From Nocardioidaceae bacterium UBA4001 (lineage in GTDB: Bacteria > Actinomycetota > Actinomycetes > Propionibacteriales > Nocardioidaceae): a DNA stretch of 45,315 nt. Shown here in pieces: positions 15,194 through 22,310 of the stretch. The DNA lies in NCBI GenBank assembly GCA_002384855.1, contig DGBP01000081.1, positions 23,985-69,299 on the forward strand, read 5' to 3'. Numbering within the stretch: the stretch's first letter is position 1; each line of letters starts with the position of its first letter. Under the pieces are notes generated by a model, which worked only from the letters and a program-made list of their open reading frames with translations, had not been told where the DNA came from and did not search any database. The translations under genes and the position numbers were made by a program.

Positions 15194-16399
15194 GTGGACA
15201 GACGAAAGTTCCTTCTGGGGGCGCTGAGCGTGCCCGCAGGCGTTGCACTTGCCGGAAAGGGGATCGGCCTCCTCGGCGACGGTTCCCCCGGTGTCGCGTC
15301 CGAGGCGCTCCTGCGCGCGAAGGACCTGAAGCTGAAGTCGGGCACGCCGTACCCGCTCGTGGCGCTGCCGGGCAAGGCGCCGATGGGGCAGGTCTACGAC
15401 CGGCCGCCGAACTACGAGACCCCGGCCGAGCATCTGATCGGGCAGCGGAACTACCCGTACACCGACAACGAGTACTACTACGTCCGCTACCGCGAGGCCT
15501 CCGTGCTGCAGCTGACGCCGGAGAACTACCGGCTCAAGATCGGCGGGGACGCCGCGGACAACGAGATCACGCTGACCCTGGACGAGCTCAACCGCAGGGC
15601 GTCGACGACGATCGGCGCGGTCGGTGTCTGCAGCGGCGAGGGCCGCGGCCTGCACCACCCGATGATCCCCGGCATGCCGTGGACCAAGGGCGACCTGTCC
15701 TGCGCCGAGTGGACCGGTGTGCCGCTCAACGACCTGCTCGACGAGGTCGGCGTCAAGGACAGCGCGCTGCACGTCTCCTTCGGGGGCGGCCGGGTGATCA
15801 GCCTCAGCAAGCCCGACTACTGGCGGTCCTACCTCGTCGAGACCATCCGTCAGTACGAGCCGCTCATCGCGACGAAGATGAACGGCGAGGACATCCCGTT
15901 CTGGAACGGCTACCCGGTCCGCCTGGTGTTCCCGGGCACCTGGGCACCCACCTGGACCAAGCAGCTGGTCGAGATCGACATCCGGACCACGCCGAACGAG
16001 ATGGAGTGGTCCGGGCGCGAGATCACCCCCAACGAGCTGAAGCCCTTCTCCCTGATCGTCACCCCGACCGACGGCACGCAGATCCCCGTGAAGCGGAAGG
16101 TCGAGCTGACCGGCGTCGCCTACGACAAGGGTTCGGGCATCACCAAGGTCGAGGTCAGCCAGGACGAGGGCAAGACCTGGGAAGAGGCCACGATCGAGAA
16201 GTCCTACGGCAAGTACACCTGGCGGGTGTGGCACGCCACGGTCGGCTTCGAGCAGACCGGTCAGCAGCGGGTCATCTGCCGGGCGACGAACGCCGACGGC
16301 GAGGTCCAGCCGATCGACCCGGCGTCGGACGTCATGGACAGCGGTGCTCGCAAGGAGACCGCTGCCAAGGTCTTCGCCGGCGTCTTCGAGGTGGTCTGA
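15194..16399 (+). CDS. Tat-exported sulfite-oxidase-family molybdoenzyme (SorA-like)
   Basis: The GTG at 15194 follows AGGGG at good spacing and gives 401 residues. The N-terminus MDRRKFLLGALSVPAG is a twin-arginine signal, so the folded cofactor-loaded enzyme is exported. The Mo-binding domain carries VCSGEGRG with Cys146 as the likely molybdenum ligand, then GDLSCAEWTGVPLNDLL. The C-terminal third (VELTGVAYDKGSGITKVEVS ... TWRVWHATV) is the Mo-co dimerisation domain of sulfite oxidases. With the monohaem cytochrome encoded 2 bp downstream it resembles SorAB sulfite:cytochrome c oxidoreductase. Another oxyanion or sulfur substrate is possible, because GEGR replaces the more usual GNGR/GNRR at the active site. 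Confidence 0.88.
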   Translation: MDRRKFLLGALSVPAGVALAGKGIGLLGDGSPGVASEALLRAKDLKLKSGTPYPLVALPGKAPMGQVYDRPPNYETPAEHLIGQRNYPYTDNEYYYVRYREASVLQLTPENYRLKIGGDAADNEITLTLDELNRRASTTIGAVGVCSGEGRGLHHPMIPGMPWTKGDLSCAEWTGVPLNDLLDEVGVKDSALHVSFGGGRVISLSKPDYWRSYLVETIRQYEPLIATKMNGEDIPFWNGYPVRLVFPGTWAPTWTKQLVEIDIRTTPNEMEWSGREITPNELKPFSLIVTPTDGTQIPVKRKVELTGVAYDKGSGITKVEVSQDEGKTWEEATIEKSYGKYTWRVWHATVGFEQTGQQRVICRATNADGEVQPIDPASDVMDSGARKETAAKVFAGVFEVV

Positions 16400-16401
16400 G
16401 C

Positions 16402-16833
16402 ATGAGCCTTCCCGGTGGATGGAAGATCCCCGCGGTGGTGGCGCTGGCCGCTGCCACGTCGGTCGGGGTCTACGCCGTGACCCGTGACGAGCCCGCCCCC
16501 GTGGTCTCCGCGAGCCAGAGCGGCCTGGGGCAGTACCCCCAGGCCGAGGAGCTCACGCTCGTCAACGCGCAGGGCAGCGGCCTGGTCCAGGCCTACTGCA
16601 CCGCGTGTCACTCGCTCGCGCCGATCGTGCGGCACTCGGGCTTCACCGCCGACCAGTGGGCGAGCGAGGTGCAGAAGATGAGGGACTCCTACGGCGCCCC
16701 CATCGACGACCCGACGGCGCAGCAGATCACGGCCTACCTGCAGAAGCACTACACCGTGCCGGTCGGTGAGATCGCGGGCACCAGCAAGGAGATCTGGTCC
16801 CAGCCCAGCGGTGGACAGGCCTCCGGAGGATGA
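16402..16833 (+). CDS. Monohaem cytochrome c partner of the molybdoenzyme (SorB-like)
   Basis: A 143-residue protein with an N-terminal membrane anchor or signal (IPAVVALAAATSVGVYAV) and one haem site CTACH (Cys66, Cys69, His70). WASEVQKMRDSYGAPIDD supplies a plausible Met axial ligand. Small cytochromes directly after SorA-like genes act as the electron acceptor of the Mo site. Its start is 2 bp after the molybdoenzyme stop, and its stop overlaps ccmA (ATGA). Confidence 0.88.
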   Translation: MSLPGGWKIPAVVALAAATSVGVYAVTRDEPAPVVSASQSGLGQYPQAEELTLVNAQGSGLVQAYCTACHSLAPIVRHSGFTADQWASEVQKMRDSYGAPIDDPTAQQITAYLQKHYTVPVGEIAGTSKEIWSQPSGGQASGG

Positions 16834-17510
16834 CCGTGGCTGGTCCGGCCGGACCAGCCCGTGAGCCCGTGCTCAGGCTCCGGGCGGCGAGCAGGCGCTA
16901 CGACGGCGCCCTCGCTCTGTCGCCCGTGAGCCTGAGCCTGCACCCGGGGACGGCGACCCTCGTCACCGGCCACAACGGCTCCGGCAAGAGCACGCTCCTG
17001 CGCCTGGCCGCGGGCCTGCTCCGTCCCAGCGCAGGCACCCGCGAGGTCGACGGCAGGGCGCTGTACCTGCTCTCCGGCCAGGGCGCCCGCGCAGTCGAGT
17101 CCGCCCGAGCCGCGGTTGTCACCTCGGCCCGTCTCTCCGGGCTGACCGCGGACGAGGCCGCGCGGGTCACGGCCTCGGCCCTCGAGGAGGTGGGCCTGGC
17201 GCCGTTGGCCGACCGTGCGGTCGGCACGTTCTCCTCCGGGCAGCGGGCCCGGGTCAGTCTCGCGGTCGCGCTCGCGTGTCCCGCAGCGGTGGTGTGCCTC
17301 GACGAGCCGACCGCGCACCTCGACAGCGACGGCGCGGCCCTGGTCGCCTCCACGGTGGAGACGCTGGCGGGCCGCGGCGCCGCCGTACTTGTCGCCACGC
17401 ACGACCCGGCCGCGCACACCTGGCCGATGGACGCGCACCTGCACCTCGAGGGCGGTGTCGTCAGGAGCCTCGGACGACCCACGAGGCCGGCCGAGGTCTT
17501 CTTCGCATGA
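16830..17510 (+). CDS. ccmA: CcmA, ATPase of the haem/CcmE release transporter
   Basis: A 226-residue ABC ATPase. Walker A is GHNGSGKST (about residue 47), the signature is TFSSGQRARVS (about 132) and Walker B VVCLDEPT (about 155), followed by a switch histidine in VATHDP. CcmA works with CcmB and CcmC to release haem-loaded CcmE. The assignment rests on its place immediately before ccmB, ccmC and ccmE, as ABC ATPases alone are hard to tell apart. It overlaps its neighbours by 4 bp on both sides. Confidence 0.9.
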   Translation: MTVAGPAGPAREPVLRLRAASRRYDGALALSPVSLSLHPGTATLVTGHNGSGKSTLLRLAAGLLRPSAGTREVDGRALYLLSGQGARAVESARAAVVTSARLSGLTADEAARVTASALEEVGLAPLADRAVGTFSSGQRARVSLAVALACPAAVVCLDEPTAHLDSDGAALVASTVETLAGRGAAVLVATHDPAAHTWPMDAHLHLEGGVVRSLGRPTRPAEVFFA

Positions 17511-18145
17511 GCACCGTCCTGACCCTCGTCCGACGGGAGCTGCGTCTCGAGGCCGCCGGACGCGAGGCGATCACCACCGTCCTGCCGTTCGTGCTGGCCG
17601 CGGTCCTCCTCGCAGGACTGGCGATGGGGCCCTCCCGCGACGTCCTGGAGACGGTGGCGCCCGGCGTGATCTGGCTGGTCGTCCTCTTCGCGGCCCCGGC
17701 GCTCGCCCGCAGCGTGGCCGCCGCCGAGCGCGACGAGGGCGCCTGGGACCCCCTGCGCGGCCTCGTTCCGCCCGTCTCCCTGCTGGCCGGTAAGATCGGG
17801 GGTCTGTGGCTGCACTACCTGGTGACCTGGGCGGTCGCGGCGGCGCTGGTCACGATCATGTTCCCGGCGCCGATGCCGTGGCCGGGCCTGGTCGCCGGTC
17901 CGGTCGGCACACTGGGGCTGGCTGCGCTGACCGTCGCGTTCGGTGCGCTGCTGGTGGGGGCCCGGCGTCGCACCGGACTGCTCGCTGTGCTTCTGCTGCC
18001 CCTGGCGCTGCCGGTCCTGCTGGCGGGGGTGACCATGGGGACCCCGGGCCAGGACCACACGCCCTGGACCGTACTGCTTCTCGGGTACGACCTGCTCGTG
18101 CTTGTGACCGTCTGGGCGGTGCACCCCGCCCTGTTGGAGGAATGA
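17507..18145 (+). CDS. ccmB: CcmB, membrane subunit of the CcmAB transporter
   Basis: A 212-residue protein with about six hydrophobic helices. The N-terminal LVRRELRLEAAGREAI and the segment ARSVAAAERDEGAWDPLRGLVPPVSLLAGK are typical of CcmB. It forms the membrane part of the ATPase complex that frees haem-CcmE. It lies between ccmA (ATGA overlap) and ccmC (overlapping or adjacent start). Confidence 0.92.
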   Translation: MSTVLTLVRRELRLEAAGREAITTVLPFVLAAVLLAGLAMGPSRDVLETVAPGVIWLVVLFAAPALARSVAAAERDEGAWDPLRGLVPPVSLLAGKIGGLWLHYLVTWAVAAALVTIMFPAPMPWPGLVAGPVGTLGLAALTVAFGALLVGARRRTGLLAVLLLPLALPVLLAGVTMGTPGQDHTPWTVLLLGYDLLVLVTVWAVHPALLEE

Positions 18146-18900
18146 TGAGACCGCACGCCCTCGACCGCGTCCTGGGCTTCCTCGCCCTCGGCGTGGCGTT
18201 GGTAGCGCTCGTGCTCGCGCTCGTCGTGGCACCGCCGGACGCCTACCAGGGTGACTCGCAGCGGCTGATGTACGTCCACGTGCCCGCCGCCTGGACCGCC
18301 TACCTGTCGTTCGCGGTCGTGGCCGGGGCCAGCCTGCTCTACCTGGTCCGCCGCGACCTGCGGTACGACCGGGTGGCGCAGGCGGCCGCAGAGCTCGGGG
18401 TCGGGCTGACCGGCCTGGCCATCGTGCTCGGCAGCCTCTGGGCGTACCCGACCTGGGGCACCTGGTGGACCTGGGACCCCCGGCTGGTCACGACGGCGAT
18501 CCTGTTGCTCGTCTACATCGGCTACCTCGGCGTCCGCGGCCTGAGCACCGACCCCGGCGTCAACGCGCGCCGCGCCGCCGTGATCGGCGTGCTCGCGGTG
18601 GTCAACGTGCCCCTGGTGCACTTCTCGGTCGTGTGGTGGCGGACCCTCCACCAGCCGCCGAGCGTGCTGCGCCCGGGCGGTCCGGCCGGGGCCATCCCGC
18701 CGGTGATGCTGGCCACCCTTCTCGTCGCGATCGTCGCGTTCACCCTGCTGTGGGCCTGGGTGCTGGTGCGTCGTACCCGCCTCCTCGGTCACCTCGCCGG
18801 CCTCCGGGCCCGCGAGACCGGTGCGGAGGCCGGCGCGACCGTGGAGCACTCCGAGATCGTCGTCGACGCCGCGCCGGAGCGGGACAGGAGCGGAGCATGA
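18142..18900 (+). CDS. ccmC: CcmC, haem-handling membrane protein
   Basis: About 250 residues with six helices. The WWD haem-binding motif is WAYPTWGTWWTWDPRLV (about residues 96-112). Conserved histidines lie in MYVHVPAAW and VPLVHFSVVWW. CcmC loads haem onto CcmE. Two adjacent ATGs (18142 and 18145) share one ribosome site (GGAGG at 18136-18140), and the second is better spaced. A hydrophilic tail of about 40 residues after the last helix is an extra. It overlaps the tiny ccmD-like gene by 4 bp. Confidence 0.93.
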   Translation: MMRPHALDRVLGFLALGVALVALVLALVVAPPDAYQGDSQRLMYVHVPAAWTAYLSFAVVAGASLLYLVRRDLRYDRVAQAAAELGVGLTGLAIVLGSLWAYPTWGTWWTWDPRLVTTAILLLVYIGYLGVRGLSTDPGVNARRAAVIGVLAVVNVPLVHFSVVWWRTLHQPPSVLRPGGPAGAIPPVMLATLLVAIVAFTLLWAWVLVRRTRLLGHLAGLRARETGAEAGATVEHSEIVVDAAPERDRSGA

Positions 18901-18989
18901 CCTACGCGATCATCGGATACGTCCTCACCCTGGCGTTCTGGGCCGGGTTCGTGGTGTGGCTCCGGGCAGCGACCCGGCGGGCGAGGTGA
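18897..18989 (+). CDS. ccmD: CcmD-like mini membrane protein
   Basis: Only 30 residues: MTYAIIGYVLTLAFWAGFVVWL, then a basic tail. It is translated from an ATG overlapping the ccmC stop. CcmD proteins are tiny single-helix proteins with a basic C-terminus encoded between ccmC and ccmE that help release haem-CcmE. Size, topology and position all fit; the sequence is too short for more. Confidence 0.82.
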   Translation: MTYAIIGYVLTLAFWAGFVVWLRAATRRAR

Positions 18990-18994
18990 GACCC

Positions 18995-19402
18995 GTGCTG
19001 GACACCGCCCGTGCACGTCTCGCTGTCGTGGGCGTCGCCGCAGCCGGAGTGCTCGGCGTGCTCGCGGTGACCGGGCTGCAGGACAACCTCGTCTACTACC
19101 GCACACCCAGCGAGATCGACGCCGCCGACACGGGCGACGACCGGGTCCGCCTCGGCGGCCTGGTGCAGAAGGGGTCGGTCTCGCGAGAGTCCGGCGCTCT
19201 GCAGTTCGTCCTCACCGACGGCGCGTACGACGTCGCGGTCACCTACGACGGGAAGGCCCCCGGGATCTTCCGCGAGGGGCAGGGCGCGATCGTCGAGGGG
19301 ACGTTGGACCCCCAGGGAGCCTTCCTGGCCGACAACGTGCTGGTCAAGCACGACAACGAGTACGTCGACGGCAGCGGCCAGACCTACGAGCCGGAGTCCT
19401 GA
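18995..19402 (+). CDS. ccmE: CcmE, haem chaperone
   Basis: The GTG at 18995 has the ribosome site GAGGTGA five bases upstream and gives 135 residues; the GTG at 18986, overlapping the ccmD stop, is an alternative. An N-terminal anchor is followed by the OB-fold domain (RVRLGGLVQKGSV ... VAVTYDGKAPGIFREGQGAIVEG). VKHDNEY near the end contains the haem-binding histidine (about His119), so this is the classical His-type CcmE rather than the Cys-type variant. It completes the Ccm set and is the last gene of the run. Confidence 0.94.
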   Translation: MLDTARARLAVVGVAAAGVLGVLAVTGLQDNLVYYRTPSEIDAADTGDDRVRLGGLVQKGSVSRESGALQFVLTDGAYDVAVTYDGKAPGIFREGQGAIVEGTLDPQGAFLADNVLVKHDNEYVDGSGQTYEPES

Positions 19403-19410
19403 GCCACACG

Positions 19411-19445
19411 GCGGCAGCCCAGGACAGCGGGTCCTAGGGAGCCGC
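19411..19445 (+). terminator. Probable terminator of the ccm/cco operon
   Basis: Nested inverted repeats just after ccmE form one hairpin: GCGGC (19411-19415) with GCCGC (19441-19445), CCC with GGG, and AGGAC (19421-19425) with GTCCT (19431-19435), with small internal bulges and a 5-base loop. No T-run follows, which is common in actinobacteria. Confidence 0.6.
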
Positions 19446-19490
19446 TGGCAGTCCTCGGAGCTCCGCGGTCACCCGTGAGAGGGTGCTGTC

Positions 19491-20027
19491 ATGTCGGGTG
19501 GAGCGGCTTCGGACCGCGAGGTTGTGCTCGAGACGAGCCGCCTGCGGCTCAGACCTTGGCGGGTGGCCGAGGCAGCTGTCCAGCGCGAGCTGTGGACCGA
19601 ACGGGATCCACGAGTGCCGCCGCACCGCCGAGTCGATGCGGACGGACACCCTACGGTCGCAGACCTCGAGGAGTCGATCCGCGCCCACCAGCCGTCGTCG
19701 ATCGGGTTGCTGGCGGTCGAGCGGAAGGCCGCTGGTGACGTCATCGGCTACTGCGGGCTGGTAGACAGCGGTCGTGGATCGGACGGGGAGCCGGAGCTGG
19801 CGTTCGAGCTGCTACGCCGGGTCTGGTGTCGGGGGTACGCGACCGAGGCCTCGTGGGCGGTCCTGGACTGGGCGAGATCGTCCGGGTACGCACGTCTGTG
19901 GGCCACGGTCTGGGAGTGGAACACCGCTTCTCGCCGGGTGCTGGCCAAGGTCGGGTTCGCCGAGACCGAGCGCAGGGAAGTCGACGCGGTCTACGGGACC
20001 ACCCTGTTCACCACGAGACGGCTCTGA
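19491..20027 (+). CDS. GNAT-family N-acetyltransferase (RimJ/RimL-like)
   Basis: A 178-residue protein starting with LETSRLRLRPW, the opening of RimJ/RimL-type acetyltransferases, and containing ELAFELLRRVWCRGYATEA (acetyl-CoA binding loop, about residue 110) and WNTASRRVLAKVGF (about 143). It transfers acetyl from acetyl-CoA to an amine, perhaps a protein N-terminus or small molecule. A GAGAGG ribosome site precedes the ATG. It is separated from the ccm operon by a terminator. Confidence 0.87.
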   Translation: MSGGAASDREVVLETSRLRLRPWRVAEAAVQRELWTERDPRVPPHRRVDADGHPTVADLEESIRAHQPSSIGLLAVERKAAGDVIGYCGLVDSGRGSDGEPELAFELLRRVWCRGYATEASWAVLDWARSSGYARLWATVWEWNTASRRVLAKVGFAETERREVDAVYGTTLFTTRRL

Positions 20028-20364
20028 CACCTGGCGGAGCGGTCGACGTGAATCCCTAGGTGTTGAGGCGTCGATGGTGAGCTGGTCGACGTACTCGGCG
20101 ACGGCAGTCTCGGGGCCCCGATGGACTCCAGCCGCCGAGGGGTCGCATGGCCGGGTTGCAGACGTCTCGACGGGCGAGTCTGCGCCCTTCCCATCGGGCT
20201 CGACGACGCAGTGGGCCTGGCCGACATCGACGCGGGTCGAGTCGATGGTTCGCTCCGAGGACACCGGCGATGCCGAGACCCACCATGGTGAGACCTAGGA
20301 AGTTGCGGAGTGTCCCCAGTCGGCCGCTGCGCGCAAGCGCCGCACCAGTGAAGGGGACTCGCGG
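20028..20364. other. Gene-poor stretch between the GNAT and metZ genes
   Basis: About 340 bases. Short open frames exist on both strands, but none has a ribosome site, a recognisable domain or a good length. A small imperfect hairpin (GCAGA...TCTGC near 20157-20181) is present. The base composition is slightly lower in GC than nearby genes, so a decayed gene is possible. I cannot assign one. Confidence 0.4.
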
Positions 20365-21543
20365 TCAGCGCAGCGCCTGGTCGAGGTCCTCAAGAAGGTC
20401 CTCTACGTCCTCCAGGCCCACCGACAGGCGCACGAGCCCGTCGGTGATGCCGACCCGGGCACGACCCTCGGGGCCCATCCGGAAGTGCGTCGTGGTGGCG
20501 GGGTGGGTGACCAGCGACTTCGTGTCGCCGAGGTTGTTGGAGATGTCGACCACGTGCAGCCGGTCGAGCACCTCGAAGGCCCTCTCCTTGCCGCCGTCGA
20601 CCTCGAACGTCACCACGGTTCCGCCACCGCTCATCTGCCGTCGGGCGAGCTCGTGCTGCGGGTGCGACTCCAGCCACGGGTAGAGCACCCGGTCGACCCG
20701 GGGGTTCTCCTCGAGGCTGCGGGCGATCCGCTCCGCCGAGGCGGTGGCGTGCTGGACCCGCATGCGCAGCGTCTCCAGGCCCTTGGTCAGGACCCACGCG
20801 TTGAAGGGGCTCAAGGAAGGTCCGGTGTTGCGGATCAGCGTCTTGACGTCGCCCTCGACGTACTCCAGAGGGCCGAGGATCGCTCCGCCGAGCGTGCGGC
20901 CCTGGCCGTCGATGTGCTTGGTCGCGGAGTACACGACGACGTCCGCGCCGAGGTCGAGGGGACGCTGCAGGACGGGGGTGGCGAAGACGTTGTCGACGAT
21001 CACGGTGGCGCCGGCCGCATGGGCCAGGTCGCAGACCGCCTGGACGTCGACCAGCTCCTGCATGGGGTTGGACGGCGACTCGAAGAAGACCGCGCGGGCG
21101 GGGGTGGCCAGCGCCTTCTCCCACTGCGCGAGGTCGTGACCGTCGACGAACTCGGTGGTGACGCCCCAGCGGGGGAGCAGCTCGTCGAGGATCGCGAAGC
21201 AGGACCCGAAGAGGCTGCGTGCGGCCACCACCCGGTCCCCGGCCCGGACGATCGCGAGCAGGGAGTTGAACACGGCGGCCATGCCACTCGCGGTCGGAGC
21301 ACAGGCCTCGGCGCCCTCCATCAGGCGCAGCCGCTCGCCGAAACCGGTGACGGTCGGGTTGCTGAAGCGGGAGTACATGTAGTGCTCGGACTCGCCGCGG
21401 AAGGCGGCCTCGGCCTCGGCGGCGGAGGAGTAGACGTAGCCGGAGGTGAGGAACAGCGCCTCGGACGTCTCCTCGAACTCGGAGCGCGCGAGCCCGCCCC
21501 GGACCGCGAGCGTGTCGGGGCGCCAGCCGGGGTCGGGGGTCAC
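20365..21543 (-). CDS. metZ: O-succinylhomoserine sulfhydrylase (MetZ)
   Basis: A 392-residue PLP enzyme of the Cys/Met metabolism family. Seen are YSRFSNPTVTGFGERL (about 58), FESPSNPMQELVD (about 155), the PLP-lysine motif YSATKHIDGQGR (about 205) and SLSPFNAWVLTKGLETL (about 240). The length and the N-terminal region fit actinobacterial MetZ better than MetB or MetY. It makes homocysteine from O-succinylhomoserine and sulfide. The GTG start overlaps the stop of the upstream rhodanese gene (GTGA), the same pairing as around metZ in mycobacteria. No SAM riboswitch-like sequence is seen upstream. Confidence 0.92.
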   Translation of the reverse strand: MTPDPGWRPDTLAVRGGLARSEFEETSEALFLTSGYVYSSAAEAEAAFRGESEHYMYSRFSNPTVTGFGERLRLMEGAEACAPTASGMAAVFNSLLAIVRAGDRVVAARSLFGSCFAILDELLPRWGVTTEFVDGHDLAQWEKALATPARAVFFESPSNPMQELVDVQAVCDLAHAAGATVIVDNVFATPVLQRPLDLGADVVVYSATKHIDGQGRTLGGAILGPLEYVEGDVKTLIRNTGPSLSPFNAWVLTKGLETLRMRVQHATASAERIARSLEENPRVDRVLYPWLESHPQHELARRQMSGGGTVVTFEVDGGKERAFEVLDRLHVVDISNNLGDTKSLVTHPATTTHFRMGPEGRARVGITDGLVRLSVGLEDVEDLLEDLDQALR

Positions 21544-21950
21544 TGCTGCCTCCAGGGAAGCCCGGCGGCACGCCAGCCGGCACCGCCGCGGTGGCCGTGC
21601 TCATCGAGATCGCCCTCGAAGCCCTGGCTTACGTTGTACGACGGTGCGATCCCGGCGGCCGCGGCGGCCTGCGCGGCAGCCCTGGAGCGGATGCCGGACC
21701 GACAGAGGAAGAGCACGGGACCCTCGTTCACGCCGGTCTCGGCGAGCTGCTGGAGGAACTGCGGGTTGCCGGTGCCGGACGGCCACAGGTTCCAGGAGAC
21801 CGTGACCAGCTTCTTGCCCAGCTCGGTGATGTCCGGGACGCCGACGAACATCCACTCCGCCTCCGAGCGCACGTCGACGAGGACGGCCTCGGGGTCGCGG
21901 TCGAGCAGCTCCCAGGCCTCGGACGGGCTGAGTTCACCGGCGTAGGTCAT
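21540..21950 (-). CDS. Rhodanese-domain protein paired with MetZ
   Basis: A 136-residue single rhodanese domain. LSPSEAWELLDRDPEAVLVDVRSEAEW is the usual N-terminal part. The active loop is LFLCRSGIRSRAAA, with the catalytic Cys in CRSGIR. It probably carries sulfane sulfur. Overlap with metZ implies co-translation and suggests it supplies or handles sulfur for homocysteine synthesis. The ATG at 21950 has no ribosome site but has TACGGT 7 bases upstream, so it seems leaderless. Confidence 0.9.
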   Translation of the reverse strand: MTYAGELSPSEAWELLDRDPEAVLVDVRSEAEWMFVGVPDITELGKKLVTVSWNLWPSGTGNPQFLQQLAETGVNEGPVLFLCRSGIRSRAAAQAAAAAGIAPSYNVSQGFEGDLDEHGHRGGAGWRAAGLPWRQQ

Positions 21951-22259
21951 GGCGTCCACCGTAGGAACCCCGGCCGGTCTCCCGCCGTTCTGCTCAAAAT
22001 GTGGACAGTCTTCTCGAAATCCGAGACACCTTTTCCGGTGCCGTCCGAGCGGTGCCGGGCGCCGAGCCAGATTCTGCAGGAACGTGCAGTGCACATTCCT
22101 GCGGGTGGATTTCCCTGTCCTCCGTCCCGGTGCTCGTCCATGCTTGACGCAAGCGGTTCGGGACAACCGTGACAATTGAAAGCTGAAGACGAGGGCAAAC
22201 GAGTCAACCCCCCACTCGACAGTTTGACCCAGCGCCACCTCCCCCCGGCCCGTCTCAGC
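21951..22259. promoter_or_regulatory. Regulatory intergenic region of rhodanese-metZ
   Basis: About 310 bases without a gene, lower in GC than the flanks. On the minus strand TACGGT (21958-21963) is the likely -10 of a leaderless promoter for the rhodanese-metZ pair. Farther upstream are a hairpin TCTCG-AAATC-CGAGA (22012-22026), a direct repeat CGGTGCCG (22036-22043 and 22050-22057) and a 27-base palindrome (separate entry). No known riboswitch pattern was recognised. Confidence 0.45.
22076..22102. repeat. 27-base near-perfect palindrome upstream of rhodanese-metZ
   Basis: GCAGGAACGTGCA (22076-22088) and TGCACATTCCTGC (22090-22102) match at 12 of 13 positions around a single central G. The absence of a proper RNA loop favours a dimeric protein-binding site over an RNA hairpin. 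It lies about 125 bp upstream of the rhodanese start. Confidence 0.55.
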
Positions 22260-22297
22260 ACACGAAGGCCGTCCACCTCGGTGGACGGCCTTCGTGT
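22260..22297 (-). terminator. Strong hairpin terminator after the UgpC-type ABC gene
   Basis: An 18-bp perfect inverted repeat (22260-22277 with 22280-22297) with a 2-base centre that would open to a CTCG tetraloop. It lies 13 bp beyond the stop of the minus-strand ABC ATPase gene. TTTG on the plus-strand side means it could also stop transcription from the other direction. Confidence 0.8.
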
Positions 22298-22310
22298 TTG
22301 TCCGGCGGTC

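Noticed and set aside
19812..20264. Minus-strand frame between GNAT and metZ, considered as a transposase remnant
   Set aside because: It overlaps the GNAT gene, has no transposase motif and no inverted repeats around it.
21951..22259. SAM or other riboswitch upstream of rhodanese-metZ
   Set aside because: The conserved core strings expected for SAM-type riboswitches are absent and the promoter appears to lie immediately before the ATG.
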